The notes under the pieces were generated by a model that saw only the letters and a program-made list of their open reading frames with translations, was not told where the DNA came from and made no database searches. From Mucilaginibacter straminoryzae (GTDB lineage Bacteria > Bacteroidota > Bacteroidia > Sphingobacteriales > Sphingobacteriaceae), in assembly GCF_022953055.1 (NCBI RefSeq), contig NZ_JALJEJ010000004.1, forward strand, positions 1-64,000: a DNA stretch of 64,000 nucleotides. Direction: 5' to 3'. The translations under genes and the position numbers were made by a program. Positions 43,739-52,361 of this stretch are shown here, one piece after another; positions within the stretch are counted from its first letter, which is position 1, and every line of letters starts with the position of its first letter.

Positions 43739-44686
43739 TTACTTTTTTACTATAAAATCAATATTGCGGGGCTCTATCTTTACTATTTTGCAGTATGCAG
43801 GTACCCTGGTAAATTGTACCGGTAGTACGTTGTAGTCGCGCTTACTCCAAAGCGTCAGATCGGCAACAGCGTCAAAATAATTCTCGTCGGTTTCTGCGTA
43901 ACGGCTTAAAGAAGTGGTGAAGGTTACCTTTACCTTTTGCGGGAAGATTTTCACATCGTAATAACTGGTATTGCCCACCAGCTTTACCGGCACCTCTATG
44001 GTTTTCTCTGTAAACTCGTCTACGGGTACCTGTACACGTACTGTACGAGGGTAAATGGTAATATTTGCTTCTTTGGAAGGCACTAAGTTAACGCGGGTAG
44101 CTACAGATTCGTTTACCTCCTGTAGTTTCAGTGAATCTGTTTTCCAGTATTCAATCTTACTGATGAGGTTGCTGGGGCCGCTTAAAGTAACATAAGCCGG
44201 ACTGACAACGATGTTGCCCGACTGCATAAACTGCGGCTGATAATCAATCCGCGATAGTAGCTTTACCAGCACCCTGCGTGTACTGCGGTTGGTAAAATCG
44301 AAGTAAAGTGTATCCGGATCAAAAGACATAATCCGTTGATCTGTTTCCTTGCGGCGGTTGATCTGATCCAATTGCGAGTTCAGCGCAATATAATTCTGGC
44401 TTTCGAGTGTATGCAGGTCGATATTTACCCGTTCATCTACCGGCTTAAAACCGGCATATAACATCCGCCAGCCGCTGCCCTGTACTGTTGCATCTACCGT
44501 ATCTGATTGTAACGGCCTGAAGGCACGGCGCTGCGGTACGTTATTGTAAACCAGTATGCGCTTTACCTTGTAATTATAATTGCTTGAAAGGGCAGTAAGT
44601 ATCCATGCACCCGCAGCCAGCACCAAACAGGTGATGAAAGCGGTTAAACGTCTGCGTTCTGCTTCGGATAACTTAATAATGGCCAT
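43739..44686 (-). CDS. YbbR-like (CdaR-type) membrane-anchored protein
   Basis: This 315-residue protein has one N-terminal transmembrane helix (residues about 12-32) and a periplasmic region built of YbbR-like repeats, recognised by segments such as VVSPAYVTLSGPSNLISKIEYW and NITIYPRTVRVQVPVDEFTEKTIEVPVKL. In Firmicutes CdaR regulates c-di-AMP synthase CdaA; no such gene is adjacent here. It leads the coaE operon. Confidence 0.83.
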   Translation of the reverse strand: MAIIKLSEAERRRLTAFITCLVLAAGAWILTALSSNYNYKVKRILVYNNVPQRRAFRPLQSDTVDATVQGSGWRMLYAGFKPVDERVNIDLHTLESQNYIALNSQLDQINRRKETDQRIMSFDPDTLYFDFTNRSTRRVLVKLLSRIDYQPQFMQSGNIVVSPAYVTLSGPSNLISKIEYWKTDSLKLQEVNESVATRVNLVPSKEANITIYPRTVRVQVPVDEFTEKTIEVPVKLVGNTSYYDVKIFPQKVKVTFTTSLSRYAETDENYFDAVADLTLWSKRDYNVLPVQFTRVPAYCKIVKIEPRNIDFIVKK

Positions 44687-44706
44687 TTCAGCTACCTTTT
44701 AAATTA

Positions 44707-44745
44707 AAATGCCGTTCAAATGAGTGATCAAACTGAACGGCATTT
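44707..44745 (-). terminator. Terminator between yajC and ybbR
   Basis: The stem AAATGCCGTTCA / TGAACGGCATTT is perfect over 12 bases with a 15-base loop. On the minus strand it is followed by TTAATTTAAAA, so it would end the nusB-yajC transcript before ybbR. Confidence 0.75.
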
Positions 44746-44765
44746 ACTAAGTTAAAGTTTTTAAT

Positions 44766-45098
44766 TTATGCCTTGGTTTCAGCAGGCGGCGTATTCAGCG
44801 CTTTTGAAGCATCAAGGGAAATAGAAGCTTTATCGAAACGGATTTTTGCACCGCTTTCTACTTCGATTAAAAAAGTAGTTTCGTTCATATCAGCGATACG
44901 ACCGTGTATGCCGGCGGTAGTAATTACTTTATCGCCTTTTTTAAGCTCTTCTACGTATTTCTTCTGATCTTTTTGCTTTTTAACCTGCGGACGGATCATG
45001 AAGAAATAGAAAACCACGATGATCAGTACCATTGGAAGTAATGATCCCAGGTTACCAAACCCGCCTGCCGCCGCTTGTAATAAAATAGTTGCTATCAT
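44766..45098 (-). CDS. yajC: Preprotein translocase subunit YajC
   Basis: This 110-residue inner-membrane protein has one helix (LLPMVLIIVVFYFFMIRPQ) followed by KKQKDQKKYVEELKKGDKVITTAGIHGRIADM, the diagnostic YajC segment. It associates with SecDF, which is encoded about 15 kb away at 27277-30240. It is the last gene of the nusB-DUF1573-yajC run, 12 bases after DUF1573. Confidence 0.95.
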   Translation of the reverse strand: MIATILLQAAAGGFGNLGSLLPMVLIIVVFYFFMIRPQVKKQKDQKKYVEELKKGDKVITTAGIHGRIADMNETTFLIEVESGAKIRFDKASISLDASKALNTPPAETKA

Positions 45099-45110
45099 TT
45101 GTTAAATTAA

Positions 45111-45548
45111 TTATTTAGTGTTTGGTGTCAGCACCTCGCCTACCAGGTGTACGCGTGTATCTGCCGGGTTGGTATTAGCCGTAACGGTAATCTGCTTATC
45201 CTGCATGCCCATTTTACCTGCGCTGTTAAACTCTACATGCACCACGCCTGTTTCGCCCGGGGCCACCGGTTTTTTAGGGAAGGTTGGCGTAGTACAACCA
45301 CACGTTGCAGTAGCATTGGCAATAATCAGCGGAGATTTACCTGTATTGGTAAACTTAAAATCGTACTTGGTGATTTCACCCTGCTTGATCTTACCGAAAT
45401 CATGCGCTTCGGTTTCAAACTTAATGGTTGTTACTACCGGGGCTGCAACAGTGTTACCGGTGGTTGTTGCCGTGTTGTTTGAATTAGCCTGGTTACAAGC
45501 CTGCAGCACTGCAGCTGCAATCATACCTGTCAGAATAAGTTTTTTCAT
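45111..45548 (-). CDS. DUF1573 lipoprotein
   Basis: This 145-residue protein has a lipoprotein signal ending in LQAC at Cys18. The rest is an Ig-like DUF1573 domain with FGKIKQGEITKYDFKFTNTGKSPLIIANATATCGCTTP and a GAKMQDKQITV-type strand (here GKMGMQDKQITVTAN). The CGC motif may bind metal or form a disulfide. The role is unknown. It lies 3 bases past nusB. Confidence 0.85.
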   Translation of the reverse strand: MKKLILTGMIAAAVLQACNQANSNNTATTTGNTVAAPVVTTIKFETEAHDFGKIKQGEITKYDFKFTNTGKSPLIIANATATCGCTTPTFPKKPVAPGETGVVHVEFNSAGKMGMQDKQITVTANTNPADTRVHLVGEVLTPNTK

Positions 45549-45551
45549 CGG

Positions 45552-46502
45552 TTATTCTTCTATTAAGCCCCGACCTGTTTTACGGATCTTGTTGGCTGCT
45601 TTTAATTCAAATAAAATCTTATCCAGAATACCATTAATGAAGGCATTACTCTTAGGTGTGCTAAACTCCTTCGCTATTTCCAGGTATTCGTTAATGGTAA
45701 CCTTAACCGGTACCGATGCAAAGTTAACAAATTCGGTAATTGCCATCTTCATTAAAAGCGTATCCATCATGGCGATACGCTCCGGTTCCCAGTTCTGTGT
45801 TTTATTATTGATCAGTTCCTGGTACTCCGCATCGTGGCGAATGGTTTCTGTATACAGGTTAACAATAAACTCGCGGTCTTCAACCCAATTGCCGGTAACC
45901 TCGGCAAGTTGATTCTCTTTCGGGTTTTCTGACGAGAAGTTCTTGAATGTTTTTGCGATCAATGCCTGCAATACATCTTTATCTACCGGCCAGAAGATGA
46001 ATTTGTCTTCGAACACCTGTTCTGCAAGTGACGATTTCAGGATCACTTTTTTGAAAATGTACTTGATGATATCTTTATCCGTACCGATGGTATCGTCTTT
46101 AAACTCCAGGTAGTCTTTATATTCTGCGGAATTTTTCAGGATAGAGAATAGTGATTTTGCCAATTCCGGGTCGAAATCCCAAGAAACCTTGTATTTCTTA
46201 ACCGCGGCAACGTAATCAGGGTTTTGACGCAGCGACTGCAGGAACCTGTTATCGGTGATCTTCAGGTTAGGCGCCATGTCCTCGGCCGTTTTGATGTACT
46301 TATTGGCACGCTCTTCTGCATCTGTATGTGCATAGTCTGCCACCTCATTAATCAGCGAGAGCATCCAGATATACATTTCGTATACCTTATCAATACTCTG
46401 CAACAAGTTTTTCTCGTGCTGCTTTAATTCTTTTTTTTCTGTCTGATAATAGGCATATAATGCCTGTAATACTTTTACCCTGAGGTGCCTTCTGTTAAGC
46501 AT
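45552..46502 (-). CDS. nusB: Transcription antitermination factor NusB, long form
   Basis: NusB helps rRNA transcription antitermination with NusE. The C-terminal third of the 316-residue protein matches classical NusB (ERIAMMDTLLMKMAITEF and VPVKVTINEYLEIAKEFSTPKSNAFINGILDKI). The N-terminal two thirds form a long extension beginning MLNRRHLRVKVLQALYAYYQ. NusB elsewhere is about 140 residues; the long form is usual in Bacteroidota. It is followed by DUF1573 and yajC. Confidence 0.93.
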   Translation of the reverse strand: MLNRRHLRVKVLQALYAYYQTEKKELKQHEKNLLQSIDKVYEMYIWMLSLINEVADYAHTDAEERANKYIKTAEDMAPNLKITDNRFLQSLRQNPDYVAAVKKYKVSWDFDPELAKSLFSILKNSAEYKDYLEFKDDTIGTDKDIIKYIFKKVILKSSLAEQVFEDKFIFWPVDKDVLQALIAKTFKNFSSENPKENQLAEVTGNWVEDREFIVNLYTETIRHDAEYQELINNKTQNWEPERIAMMDTLLMKMAITEFVNFASVPVKVTINEYLEIAKEFSTPKSNAFINGILDKILFELKAANKIRKTGRGLIEE

Positions 46503-46552
46503 GTAATAAGAACGATTGAGGGGCCATCGCCCCGGTTTAAGATAAACTTATA

Positions 46553-47641
46553 TTAATATGATGATTTTATTTTTCTAATATCTGCAATGCGCTTTTCAGC
46601 AATTTTATTTGCAGCTTCTATGGTACTTATATTTTCGGCCTTCGATAGTTTTAAAACGTTTCTGGTGGCATTATAAATGTTCTCGGTAAGCTGAAGGGTG
46701 CGTTTTTTACTGAAACCCATCAGTTCTGAGTAACAATTGATCAGGCCACCGGCGTTAATTACGTAATCAGGCGCATACAAAATTCCTTTGTCCAACAACA
46801 TCCTACCATGAATGTTTTCGTCCTCCAGCTGATTATTAGCCGACCCGGCGATGATGGCACATTTTAATTTACCGATGGTACGGCTGTTTACGGTAGCACC
46901 TAATGCACACGGCGCATAGATCTCTGCGTTGATATCAAAAATGGTGTTGTTCGCCACCGGTTGTGCACCATATTTCTTAGACACCTGTACAACGCGCTCT
47001 TCGTTAATATCACTTACGTACACCTTTGCACTTTCTTCGCGCAGCAGCTTTACCAGGTTTTCGCCCACATGGCCAATGCCTTGCACAATAACAGACCTGC
47101 CAACCAAAGTATCTGCCCCGAACAACTCTTTAACAGAAGCTTTTATCCCCATTAAAACGCCGCGTGCGGCTATCGGTGTCGGGTCGCCGCTACCGCCCAT
47201 TGTCTCAGGTACGCCGGTTACATGCTCGGTCTCCATCCGGATATATTCCATATCGCGGGTGTTGGTACCCATATCTTCGGCGGTGATAAACTCGCCGTTC
47301 AGGTTTTTAATAAACCTGCCCAGCTTGCGCATCATGGCTTCGGTTTTGTCGCGCCGCGGGTCGCCCATAATTACCGCACTGCCACCACCAATGTTTAAAC
47401 CGGATACAGAGGCTTTGTAAGTCATGCTTTTAGAAAGGCGCAGCACATCGCGCAAAGCATCCGTCTCGCTTTTATACGTCCACATACGGGTGCCGCCCAG
47501 GGCAGGGCCGAGCGTGGTATCATGAACAGCAATAATGGCTTTTAAGCCGGTGTCCGGATCGTTGCAGAAAACAACCTTCTGATGGCCGAGCGCCTGTAGC
47601 AAATCGAATATAGAAGAAGGTGTATTGTCCGTTAACGGCAT
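46553..47641 (-). CDS. Leucine dehydrogenase-like Glu/Leu/Phe/Val dehydrogenase with altered active site
   Basis: The 362-residue protein aligns without gaps in the active-site region to leucine dehydrogenases. ATG at 47641 gives MPLTDNTPSS; an earlier reading crosses the promoter box. The substrate lysine K76 (SMTYK) and catalytic Asp D123 (TAEDMGT) are kept. The central GGGK lysine, the catalytic base position, is S88 (GLNIGGGSAVI). The nucleotide-binding VIVQGIGHVGENLV and YAPCALGATVN are intact. It may be inactive, slow, or have a different reaction. Confidence 0.88.
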   Translation of the reverse strand: MPLTDNTPSSIFDLLQALGHQKVVFCNDPDTGLKAIIAVHDTTLGPALGGTRMWTYKSETDALRDVLRLSKSMTYKASVSGLNIGGGSAVIMGDPRRDKTEAMMRKLGRFIKNLNGEFITAEDMGTNTRDMEYIRMETEHVTGVPETMGGSGDPTPIAARGVLMGIKASVKELFGADTLVGRSVIVQGIGHVGENLVKLLREESAKVYVSDINEERVVQVSKKYGAQPVANNTIFDINAEIYAPCALGATVNSRTIGKLKCAIIAGSANNQLEDENIHGRMLLDKGILYAPDYVINAGGLINCYSELMGFSKKRTLQLTENIYNATRNVLKLSKAENISTIEAANKIAEKRIADIRKIKSSY

Positions 47642-47669
47642 GAAACAAGGTTTTTGAATATCACCACGA

Positions 47670-47677
47670 CAAAAGTA
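47670..47677 (-). promoter_or_regulatory. Candidate -7 box for the leucine dehydrogenase-like gene
   Basis: On the minus strand TACTTTTG matches TAnnTTTG, 28 bases before the ATG at 47641. Confidence 0.45.
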
Positions 47678-47817
47678 GATGTTTTTATGATATTTTATAT
47701 CGGTTCGCTGCAAATCTTATCCTATTAAAGCCCAAAACCGCTTGTTTTTATGACAATTCGATTGAAATTAGCGACGAAACAGGCGTTGAAATTAAAATCC
47801 GGAATTGGATAAAGTTG

Positions 47818-47825
47818 TACTTTTG
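47818..47825 (+). promoter_or_regulatory. Candidate -7 box for the ABC exporter gene
   Basis: TACTTTTG matches TAnnTTTG exactly and lies 11 bases before the ATG at 47837. It faces away from the box at 47670, so the two genes are divergently driven from about 140 bases. Confidence 0.45.
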
Positions 47826-47836
47826 CTGCCGACGCG

Positions 47837-49624
47837 ATGAAAGACCTGGCTTACCTGAATAAGTTTTTATATAAATACCGCTGGCGATTTATACCAGGTA
47901 TCATCTTTGTAATTATTTCAAACGTATTCGGTGTGTTACCTGCGCAGGTAGTGCGGGTAGCGTTTGACCTGGTTACGGAAAACATCGCCATTTACAGGCT
48001 TTACAGCGGTTTCCACCGCCAGGAACTGATCTACGATATTTTTGGTTCCAGCCTGCTGCTTTTCGGGTTAATGGTACTTATGCTGTCGCTGATCCGCGGT
48101 TTGTTCCTGTTCCTGATGCGGCAAACACTGATCCTGATGTCGCGCCATATCGAATACGACCTTAAAAATACCATTTACAACCACTACCAGAACCTTTCGC
48201 TGGCCTTTTACCGCCGTCATAGCACTGGCGACCTGATGAACCGCGCGACGGAAGACGTGAGCCGTGTACGGATGTACCTGGGCCCGGGCATTATGTATTC
48301 GGTGAATACGATTGTGCTGTTTGTGCTGGTGATCTACGCCATGACGACCGTTAACCTGCGTTTGGCATTATTCTCTGTACTTCCCCTACCTGTACTGGCC
48401 TTTAGTATTTACTACGTCAACAGCATTATCAACTTCCGGAGCGAGAAGATACAACAGCGGCTTTCTGCCCTATCCAGCTTTATCCAGGAAACCTTCTCGG
48501 GTATCCGGGTGATTAAATCATACGTGCGTGAAAACTTTGTACGCGATAGTTTTGCGGTAGAAAGCGAGAATTACAAGACGCACTCCATGGCCCTGGTTCG
48601 CGTGCAGGCCCTCTTCTACCCCATGATGCTTTTGCTGATCGGCATCAGCAACGTGATCATTATCTACGTAGGTGGTGTGGAAGTAATGAAGGGTACGGTT
48701 ACACCGGGCAACATCGCCGAGTTTATCGTTTACCTTAATCAGCTGATGTTCCCGGTAATGGCGCTTGGATGGGTGACTTCGCTGATCCAGCGGGCGGCCG
48801 CTTCCCAAAAACGGATTAATGAGTTTCTGAAAGAAACGCCTGAGATTGTGTCGGGGAATGTGATGCACCAGGTAAAGGGTGAAATCAGGTTTAACAACGT
48901 CTCTTTCACCTACCCGGATACCGGCATTCAAGCGTTAAAAAATGTGTCATTCACTGCACGCCCGGGAGAAATGGTGGCCATCATTGGTCGTACCGGTTCG
49001 GGAAAATCTACCATTGCCAACCTCATCATGCGGATGTATGATGTTACCGACGGCGACATTGCGATTGATGGTGTTACCCTGCCTACCCTTGAACTGAACA
49101 CCTACCGCTCACAAGTAGGCTTTGTTCCACAGGAAGTTTTCCTATTCTCTGATACCATTGCGCGCAACATTGCTTTTAGTGCTGATAAGATGGATCTGCC
49201 TGCCGTTGAGCAGGCAGCCAAAGATGCATCGGTATACCAAAACATTGTAGAATTTGACAAAGGTTTCGATACCATGATCGGCGAACGCGGCATTACCCTG
49301 TCTGGCGGACAAAAGCAGCGGGTTTCTATCGCCCGGGCGATATTTAAACAACCGCAGATCCTGATCCTGGACGATTGCCTTTCAGCAGTGGATACCAAAA
49401 CCGAGGAAGAGATCCTGAACAATATGGGGTCGATTATGAATAACAAGACCAGCATCATCATCGCCCACCGGATATCGACTATTAAGAACGCCGACCAGAT
49501 CTTAGTTTTAGACCACGGGACCATTGCAGAACGCGGTACGCATGAATCACTGATGGAACAAAAAGGCATTTACTTCGACCTTTATGAAAAGCAACTGCTT
49601 GAAGAGCAGGAAAACGAATCGTAA
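47837..49624 (+). CDS. ABC transporter, fused permease/ATPase (MsbA type)
   Basis: This 595-residue half-transporter has a six-helix transmembrane domain (residues about 15-320) and an ATPase domain (about 350-590). Walker A is GRTGSGKSTIAN, the signature is LSGGQKQR, Walker B is ILILDDCLSAVD (the catalytic Glu position is Asp followed by Cys), and the H-loop is IIIAHRIST. It would work as a dimer exporting lipids or drugs. The D-D-C after Walker B departs from the usual D-E and may slow ATP hydrolysis. Confidence 0.9.
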   Translation: MKDLAYLNKFLYKYRWRFIPGIIFVIISNVFGVLPAQVVRVAFDLVTENIAIYRLYSGFHRQELIYDIFGSSLLLFGLMVLMLSLIRGLFLFLMRQTLILMSRHIEYDLKNTIYNHYQNLSLAFYRRHSTGDLMNRATEDVSRVRMYLGPGIMYSVNTIVLFVLVIYAMTTVNLRLALFSVLPLPVLAFSIYYVNSIINFRSEKIQQRLSALSSFIQETFSGIRVIKSYVRENFVRDSFAVESENYKTHSMALVRVQALFYPMMLLLIGISNVIIIYVGGVEVMKGTVTPGNIAEFIVYLNQLMFPVMALGWVTSLIQRAAASQKRINEFLKETPEIVSGNVMHQVKGEIRFNNVSFTYPDTGIQALKNVSFTARPGEMVAIIGRTGSGKSTIANLIMRMYDVTDGDIAIDGVTLPTLELNTYRSQVGFVPQEVFLFSDTIARNIAFSADKMDLPAVEQAAKDASVYQNIVEFDKGFDTMIGERGITLSGGQKQRVSIARAIFKQPQILILDDCLSAVDTKTEEEILNNMGSIMNNKTSIIIAHRISTIKNADQILVLDHGTIAERGTHESLMEQKGIYFDLYEKQLLEEQENES

Positions 49625-49842
49625 TACGCAAAAACTAACTATCAGGCACTTCCCCTTTCCTGAGAATATTAATTATTATTTAAATAATATAACAAGCGAC
49701 CGGTTTTTCCGTACAAGCTCTCGCACCATACAATTATTTATTGCTATAGTTTTAAAAAACCAGAACAATATTTTAATTATTCCTTGCTATTTGAAAATTT
49801 ATTTATATTTATGCAATCAAACTAAGACAACACTTTTAAACA

Positions 49843-50172
49843 ATGGGAGATTTTGAAAACAGAGAGCGGGAGGAAGTATTCTCAAAGAAGGTAAGAGCCG
49901 GGAAAAGGACCTATTTTTTTGATGTTAAAGCAACACGATCTAACGACTACTACATTACAATCACAGAAAGTAAAAAACGTTTAGAAGACGGTGTTTTTGT
50001 AAAACATAAGATCTTTTTATATAAAGAAGATTTCGAAAAATTTGCAGAAGGGCTGAAAGGTACTGTAGATTACATCAAAGATCACCAGGAAGTAGTTGAA
50101 AAACGATACGAATATTCTGATACGCCAGAAGTAGCCCAAGCTACAGAAGACGATTTTTCATTCGAGATATAA
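49843..50172 (+). CDS. PUR-alpha-like DNA/RNA-binding protein (DUF3276)
   Basis: This 109-residue protein with EEVFSKKVRAGKRTYFFDVKATRSNDYYITITESKK and HKIFLYKEDFEKFAEGLKGTVDYI matches the DUF3276 family, which adopts the PUR repeat fold and binds single-stranded nucleic acid. The acidic tail EVAQATEDDFSFEI is typical. It stands alone with a strong terminator. Confidence 0.93.
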   Translation: MGDFENREREEVFSKKVRAGKRTYFFDVKATRSNDYYITITESKKRLEDGVFVKHKIFLYKEDFEKFAEGLKGTVDYIKDHQEVVEKRYEYSDTPEVAQATEDDFSFEI

Positions 50173-50204
50173 AAAAAAACCTGCTTAAAGCAGGTTTTTT
50201 TTTA
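50171..50204 (+). terminator. Bidirectional terminator after DUF3276
   Basis: The hairpin AACCTGCTT-AA-AGCAGGTT is flanked by nine A on the left and nine T on the right. The DUF5362 gene converges on it from the other side. Confidence 0.95.
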
Positions 50205-50225
50205 TTATCACATTGCTATCACCAA

Positions 50226-50702
50226 TTAGTGGCTTCTCAGCCCGATCATTATTGAAAAGACGAAGGATAGCACCATTAAAGCAATCATGATCACTGTTAA
50301 AACTCCCCAAAACTTAAAGAACGATTTAAGTTTGGCTACGGCCGTTGTGATATTTGGTGTATGCTTAAACAATATCCCTTGTTTGGCTTGGTTGGCAAAC
50401 TGATATAGATACATTGATGGAAAAAAGTATAGCAGGGCAAAACAGCCGTACCCTATGCCAATAAATGCGCCCACACCGGCCGGCATTGGTGTTGGTGACA
50501 TTCTTCCCAAAATAGAAAAAACAGATCCGGCAAAGATCGCCATGATTAAAATAAAAGCGCTGCCGATAAATCCCATTATTCCGAGAAATCTGGCCCAGCC
50601 TGCGCCTTCATTTAAATAATACTGGGCTTCTGGTGTAAGTAGTAATTCTGGTTCTGGTGTTGGTTGAAGTTCTGGTACTTCAGGCTGAAGTGTTTCGTCC
50701 AT
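50226..50702 (-). CDS. DUF5362-type membrane protein
   Basis: This 158-residue protein has a Pro/Glu-rich N-terminus (residues 1-25), then LTPEAQYYLNEGAGWARFLGIMGFIGSAFILIMAIF and three more hydrophobic segments. The AQxYLNE-x-A-x-WA-x-FLGI start is characteristic of the DUF5362 family. Function is unknown. No operon partner is seen. Confidence 0.75.
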   Translation of the reverse strand: MDETLQPEVPELQPTPEPELLLTPEAQYYLNEGAGWARFLGIMGFIGSAFILIMAIFAGSVFSILGRMSPTPMPAGVGAFIGIGYGCFALLYFFPSMYLYQFANQAKQGILFKHTPNITTAVAKLKSFFKFWGVLTVIMIALMVLSFVFSIMIGLRSH

Positions 50703-50758
50703 GTTTTAGTGTGATTTAGTTTGCTTAAAAATAGGCAACTGCTTTCACTAAACAAACA

Positions 50759-52120
50759 TCAAACCTTCATAATCATTACTGCGATAGTAAAATAAATGAT
50801 CAGGCCGGTTACGTCTACCAGTGTCGCTACAAATGGTGCTGAAGAGGTTGCCGGGTCAAGCCCGAGCCTTTTAAGCAACAACGGCAGCATAGAACCTGCT
50901 AATGAGCCCCACAGCACAATACCAATTAACGAAGTGCCTACTGTAAGGCCTACTTGTAACCAGTGCGGGCCGTAAATATTACTAAATAGCGTCCAGACGA
51001 AGATCCGGAAGAAACCTATCGCTCCTAATATAGACCCCAGCATAAAGCCTGACAGTATCTCCCTGCGCATTACGCGCCACCATTCTGCAACGGTTACTTC
51101 ACCCAGCGCCATGGCCTGAATAATTAAGGTAGACGCCTGCGAACCGCTATTCCCCCCACTTGACATTACCAACGGCAGAAACAGGGCCAGTACCACGGCT
51201 TTTTTAATTGGCTCTTCGAAATAACCCATGGCAGTCGCGGTAAGCATTTCGCTCAGGAACAGGATGATCAGCCAGCTCACACGTTTCTTCACCAGCTTCA
51301 GCAGCGGAATATCCAGGTAGGGTTCGTCCAGCGCCTCGGTACCACCAATCTTCTGGATATCTTCGGTATACTCTTCGTTGGCAATCCAAAGGATATCATC
51401 TACGGTTACAATCCCTAACAGTATCCCTTCCTGATCTACCACGGGCAGCGCCACACGGTTATTCATCCTGAAGATGTTGATGGCTTCCTGTTGAGGGGCA
51501 TTCGCATCCAAGGCAATCAAGCGGTTATCCATCAAATCGCTCACCTTCGTCTCTGGCGCAACCAACAGGATCTCCCTGATCCGGATATCATCCAGCAATG
51601 TACCCTTATCATCAATTACGTACAGTACGTCGATGGTTTCGGAGTTCTTTCCATAGCGACGAATGTGGTTTAGCACCCGCTCTACATTCCAGGTCTTCTT
51701 AACCGCGATATAATCGGGCGTCATCAAACGGCCTACGCTGTCTTCCTCGTACCCTAAGAGGATGAGGGCCTCTTTACGGTCATCCGGCGGGAGGTGAACA
51801 ATCAGGCTTTTAACTGCATCGCCGTGTAATTCGCTGAACAGCGCAGTACGGTCATCCGGCGGCAATTCGTTGATCAGGTCGGCAATTTTCTTTCCGGAAA
51901 GCTTTTTGATAATACGCTCCTGGGTAGGGAAATCCAGGATACGGAAAACGTTAACGGCACGATTTAAAGACAGGGTTTCGATAAATAGCGGCCCATGCTC
52001 GGGCAGTTCATCTATCAGGTGTTCCACATCAGATATGTTCAGGTCGTTCAAATAATCCTGCAACAGTTGATGATCTCCCTGCTCCAGCAATGTTTCTATT
52101 TGCTCAACCATTTCTTCCAT
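50759..52120 (-). CDS. mgtE: Magnesium transporter MgtE
   Basis: The 453-residue protein has the MgtE order: an N-terminal helical domain (residues about 1-125) with LPPDDRTALFSEL, tandem CBS domains (about 130-255), a plug helix, and five transmembrane helices with MSSGGNSGSQASTLIIQAMALGEV, the pore region. Mg2+ binding in the N-terminal and CBS domains gates the channel in characterised homologues. It is divergent from ychF over 241 bases. Confidence 0.95.
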   Translation of the reverse strand: MEEMVEQIETLLEQGDHQLLQDYLNDLNISDVEHLIDELPEHGPLFIETLSLNRAVNVFRILDFPTQERIIKKLSGKKIADLINELPPDDRTALFSELHGDAVKSLIVHLPPDDRKEALILLGYEEDSVGRLMTPDYIAVKKTWNVERVLNHIRRYGKNSETIDVLYVIDDKGTLLDDIRIREILLVAPETKVSDLMDNRLIALDANAPQQEAINIFRMNNRVALPVVDQEGILLGIVTVDDILWIANEEYTEDIQKIGGTEALDEPYLDIPLLKLVKKRVSWLIILFLSEMLTATAMGYFEEPIKKAVVLALFLPLVMSSGGNSGSQASTLIIQAMALGEVTVAEWWRVMRREILSGFMLGSILGAIGFFRIFVWTLFSNIYGPHWLQVGLTVGTSLIGIVLWGSLAGSMLPLLLKRLGLDPATSSAPFVATLVDVTGLIIYFTIAVMIMKV

Positions 52121-52220
52121 ATCGATGCTCCTTTTTTACATTGGTGTATGTGTTTACTGCCTTTTGTTAACGCTGGCAAAAGTCGTTTATTTTTTCAAAA
52201 TATCACGATGTTTTTTATGT

Positions 52221-52228
52221 TATCTTTG
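52221..52228 (+). promoter_or_regulatory. Candidate -7 box for ychF
   Basis: TATCTTTG matches TAnnTTTG. It lies 133 bases before the ychF ATG, so a leader of about 125 bases would result. No good -33 element is seen. Confidence 0.4.
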
Positions 52229-52361
52229 CGGGATTTTTGAGGGCACTTACCAAGCGCCGGCGTATTAATTTCCTGCAAAAACTTAACGTTAATAACAGGT
52301 TAAATTATCCTTTCGTTTGGCAAGTTGTAAGTTACTCAATACACCAAACAACTAGTAGAAA

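Noticed and set aside
47642-47713. Longer N-terminus of the leucine dehydrogenase-like protein
   Set aside because: The extension would be translated from the predicted promoter box, and does not resemble the family.
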